A stretch of 6,521 nucleotides of DNA from an uncultured Myxococcales bacterium. Its GTDB lineage: Bacteria; Myxococcota_A; UBA9042. The stretch's first letter is position 1. Each line of letters starts with the position of its first letter. A model generated the notes under the pieces. It saw nothing but the letters and a program-made list of their open reading frames with translations. It searched no databases and was not told the origin of the DNA. A program made the position numbers and the translations under genes. Shown here one piece after another: positions 5,701-6,521 of this stretch. The DNA is taken from positions 1 through 6,521 of the forward strand of contig CAIXAA010000942.1 of assembly GCA_903917305.1 (NCBI GenBank), given 5' to 3'.

Positions 5701-5717
5701 TTGGCACGGAGCTTGCT
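5701..5717 (+). promoter_or_regulatory. Sigma-54 (RpoN) promoter of the lamin-tail lipoprotein gene
   Basis: TTGGCACGGAGCTTGCT matches the -24/-12 consensus YTGGCACG-N4-TTGCW at every defined base. The invariant GG (5703-5704) and GC (5715-5716) are separated by exactly ten bases. Transcription would start near 5728, giving a 30-base leader before ATG 5758. Sigma-54 promoters need an ATP-using activator, and the tandem palindromes upstream supply a candidate site. Confidence 0.8.
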
Positions 5718-5757
5718 TTGCCTGCCACGGTGGCGCTGAACGCGCTGGGAGGCTGGC

Positions 5758-6521
5758 ATGGGACGCGGACGCGGTTTCGGGTGGTGCGGTGTGGCAATGG
5801 CGTGGGCGGCCTGCCTGTACGCGTGCAGCGGAAGCGTGGATCCGCAAACGCTTCCGGGGGCAGGGCCGATGGCGCACGCCAGCGACGTGCCTGCGGATCC
5901 GGCTGCGCCCCTCGGGGAGGCGGTCACGGTGACCGCGGCGCCTGCGAGCGCGCCTGCCACGCCCCGCCTCGTCGTGAGCGAGTTGATGGTCGATCCGCTG
6001 CTCCTGGACGACAGCGTGGCGGAGTTCGTCGAGATCGTGAACCTCTCGCCGTGGCCGGTGCGCCTCGCGGACTTGTCGCTGACGCTGCCGTCGGGGCGCA
6101 CGTTCGTTCCGGAACGGCCGCTGGCGCCGGTGCTGCTGCCGGGCGCGATCGTCGTGCTCACGCCGCACGGCCAGGGCCCCGGCGAGGCGCGCCTGCGCGG
6201 GCTGCGCCTGCCGAACGTTGCGGGGCGACTGGAGCTGCGCTGGCGCAAGCAGCTCGTCGATGTCGTGCACTGGTACCGCAAACGGCCGTGGCCCAAGGCA
6301 AAGCCGGGCATTGCGCTCGAGCGCATTTCCCCGATGGCGGACGGGCAGTTGGGCGGCTCGTGGCGCGCGAGCCGCACCGTGCTGCGCGTGTTGGAGAGGG
6401 CGAGCCCAGGGACGGTGAACTGGACCTGCGCGCAAGTTCGGGGCACGCCGCTCGAGGGTCGATGCGCGGCGCCAGGTGCAGGAACGCTTGGTCCAAAAAC
6501 GCCGAACCGAGCACGCAAATG
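5758..6521 (+). CDS. Lamin-tail-domain (LTD) lipoprotein, open at window edge
   Basis: 254 codons are visible. The last two bases are TG, so either a TGA stop lies one base outside or the protein continues. ATG 5758 is preceded by GGGAGG (5747-5752) five bases away, a strong site. Residues 1-23 form a lipoprotein-like signal (hydrophobic core, then LYAC-SGS with Cys23; AWAAC with Cys19 is an alternative). Tyr at -2 makes the lipobox imperfect. A Pro/Ala linker covers 29-69. Residues ~70-222 are an LTD domain with the Ig-like signature LVVSELMVDP, then EFVEIVNLSPWPVRLADLSL, then LLPGAIVVL, then LPN-GRLEL, ending in SPGTVNW (216-222). Cys224 and Cys236 after it could form a disulfide. Bacterial LTD proteins are exported and often anchor or accompany nucleases or other surface proteins; this one shows no catalytic domain in the window. 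It is divergent from the PEGA operon and controlled by the sigma-54 promoter. The function is unassigned. Confidence 0.82.
   Translation, partial: MGRGRGFGWCGVAMAWAACLYACSGSVDPQTLPGAGPMAHASDVPADPAAPLGEAVTVTAAPASAPATPRLVVSELMVDPLLLDDSVAEFVEIVNLSPWPVRLADLSLTLPSGRTFVPERPLAPVLLPGAIVVLTPHGQGPGEARLRGLRLPNVAGRLELRWRKQLVDVVHWYRKRPWPKAKPGIALERISPMADGQLGGSWRASRTVLRVLERASPGTVNWTCAQVRGTPLEGRCAAPGAGTLGPKTPNRARK

Larger units (their letters stand above)
5450..5757. other. Divergent intergenic region carrying two promoters and an operator-like array
   Basis: No coding region is supported in these 308 bases. The PEGA operon promoter lies at 5530-5557, the tandem palindromes at 5621-5660, and the sigma-54 promoter at 5701-5717. 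The predicted start points of the two divergent transcripts are about 205 bases apart. TGGATC also recurs at 5519, 5572 and 5581, which may be chance. Confidence 0.7.

Noticed and set aside
5692..6435. Antisense open frames opposite the lamin-tail gene
   Set aside because: Arg/Pro-rich, no family resemblance; the + strand frame has a strong ribosome binding site, signal and LTD motifs.

Overview
The window comes from a GC-rich Gram-negative bacterium. The gene content (PEGA-domain protein with signal peptide, lamin-tail-domain lipoprotein, sigma-54 promoter, a divergent extra ClpP) fits Myxococcota or a related deltaproteobacterial lineage best. That placement is an inference from gene types, not from a search. 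No mobile element, tRNA, rRNA or CRISPR array was seen.

Left part, + strand (1-2182). The window opens inside a hexapeptide-repeat N-acetyltransferase of the WbpD/WlbB type. It is followed directly by a DegT/DnrJ/EryC1/StrS aminotransferase of the WbpE/WlbC type. Together they are two consecutive steps in making a UDP-2,3-diacetamido-uronic acid sugar for surface polysaccharide, so this is probably the end of a polysaccharide cluster. After 54 bases comes a divergent ClpP-family serine protease with an intact catalytic triad.

Middle part, - strand (2270-5449). Read in transcription order there is a PEGA-domain envelope protein, then a TsaC/YrdC-family protein, then a TrmN6/YfiC-like methyltransferase. 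The two junctions overlap by GTGA and ATGA, so the three are one operon. It is driven by a near-consensus sigma-70 promoter (TTGACA-16-TACAAT) at 5530-5557. TsaC- and TrmN6-type enzymes both act on adenosine 37 of tRNA, which gives the operon a tRNA-modification theme. Beyond a 131-base gap lies a 63-residue protein with a very good ribosome binding site. It converges with clpP, and a hairpin sits between the two genes.

Right part, + strand (5450-6521). The 308-base divergent intergenic region holds the PEGA operon promoter, a striking pair of tandem palindromes (GGTCTC/GAGACC four times in 40 bases), and a textbook sigma-54 promoter (TTGGCACG-N4-TTGCT). The palindromes lie about 99 and 77 bases before the predicted sigma-54 start and two helical turns apart. 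That is the layout of an enhancer-binding-protein site. The promoter drives a lamin-tail-domain lipoprotein that runs to the window edge. This regulated lipoprotein unit is the most interesting part of the window.
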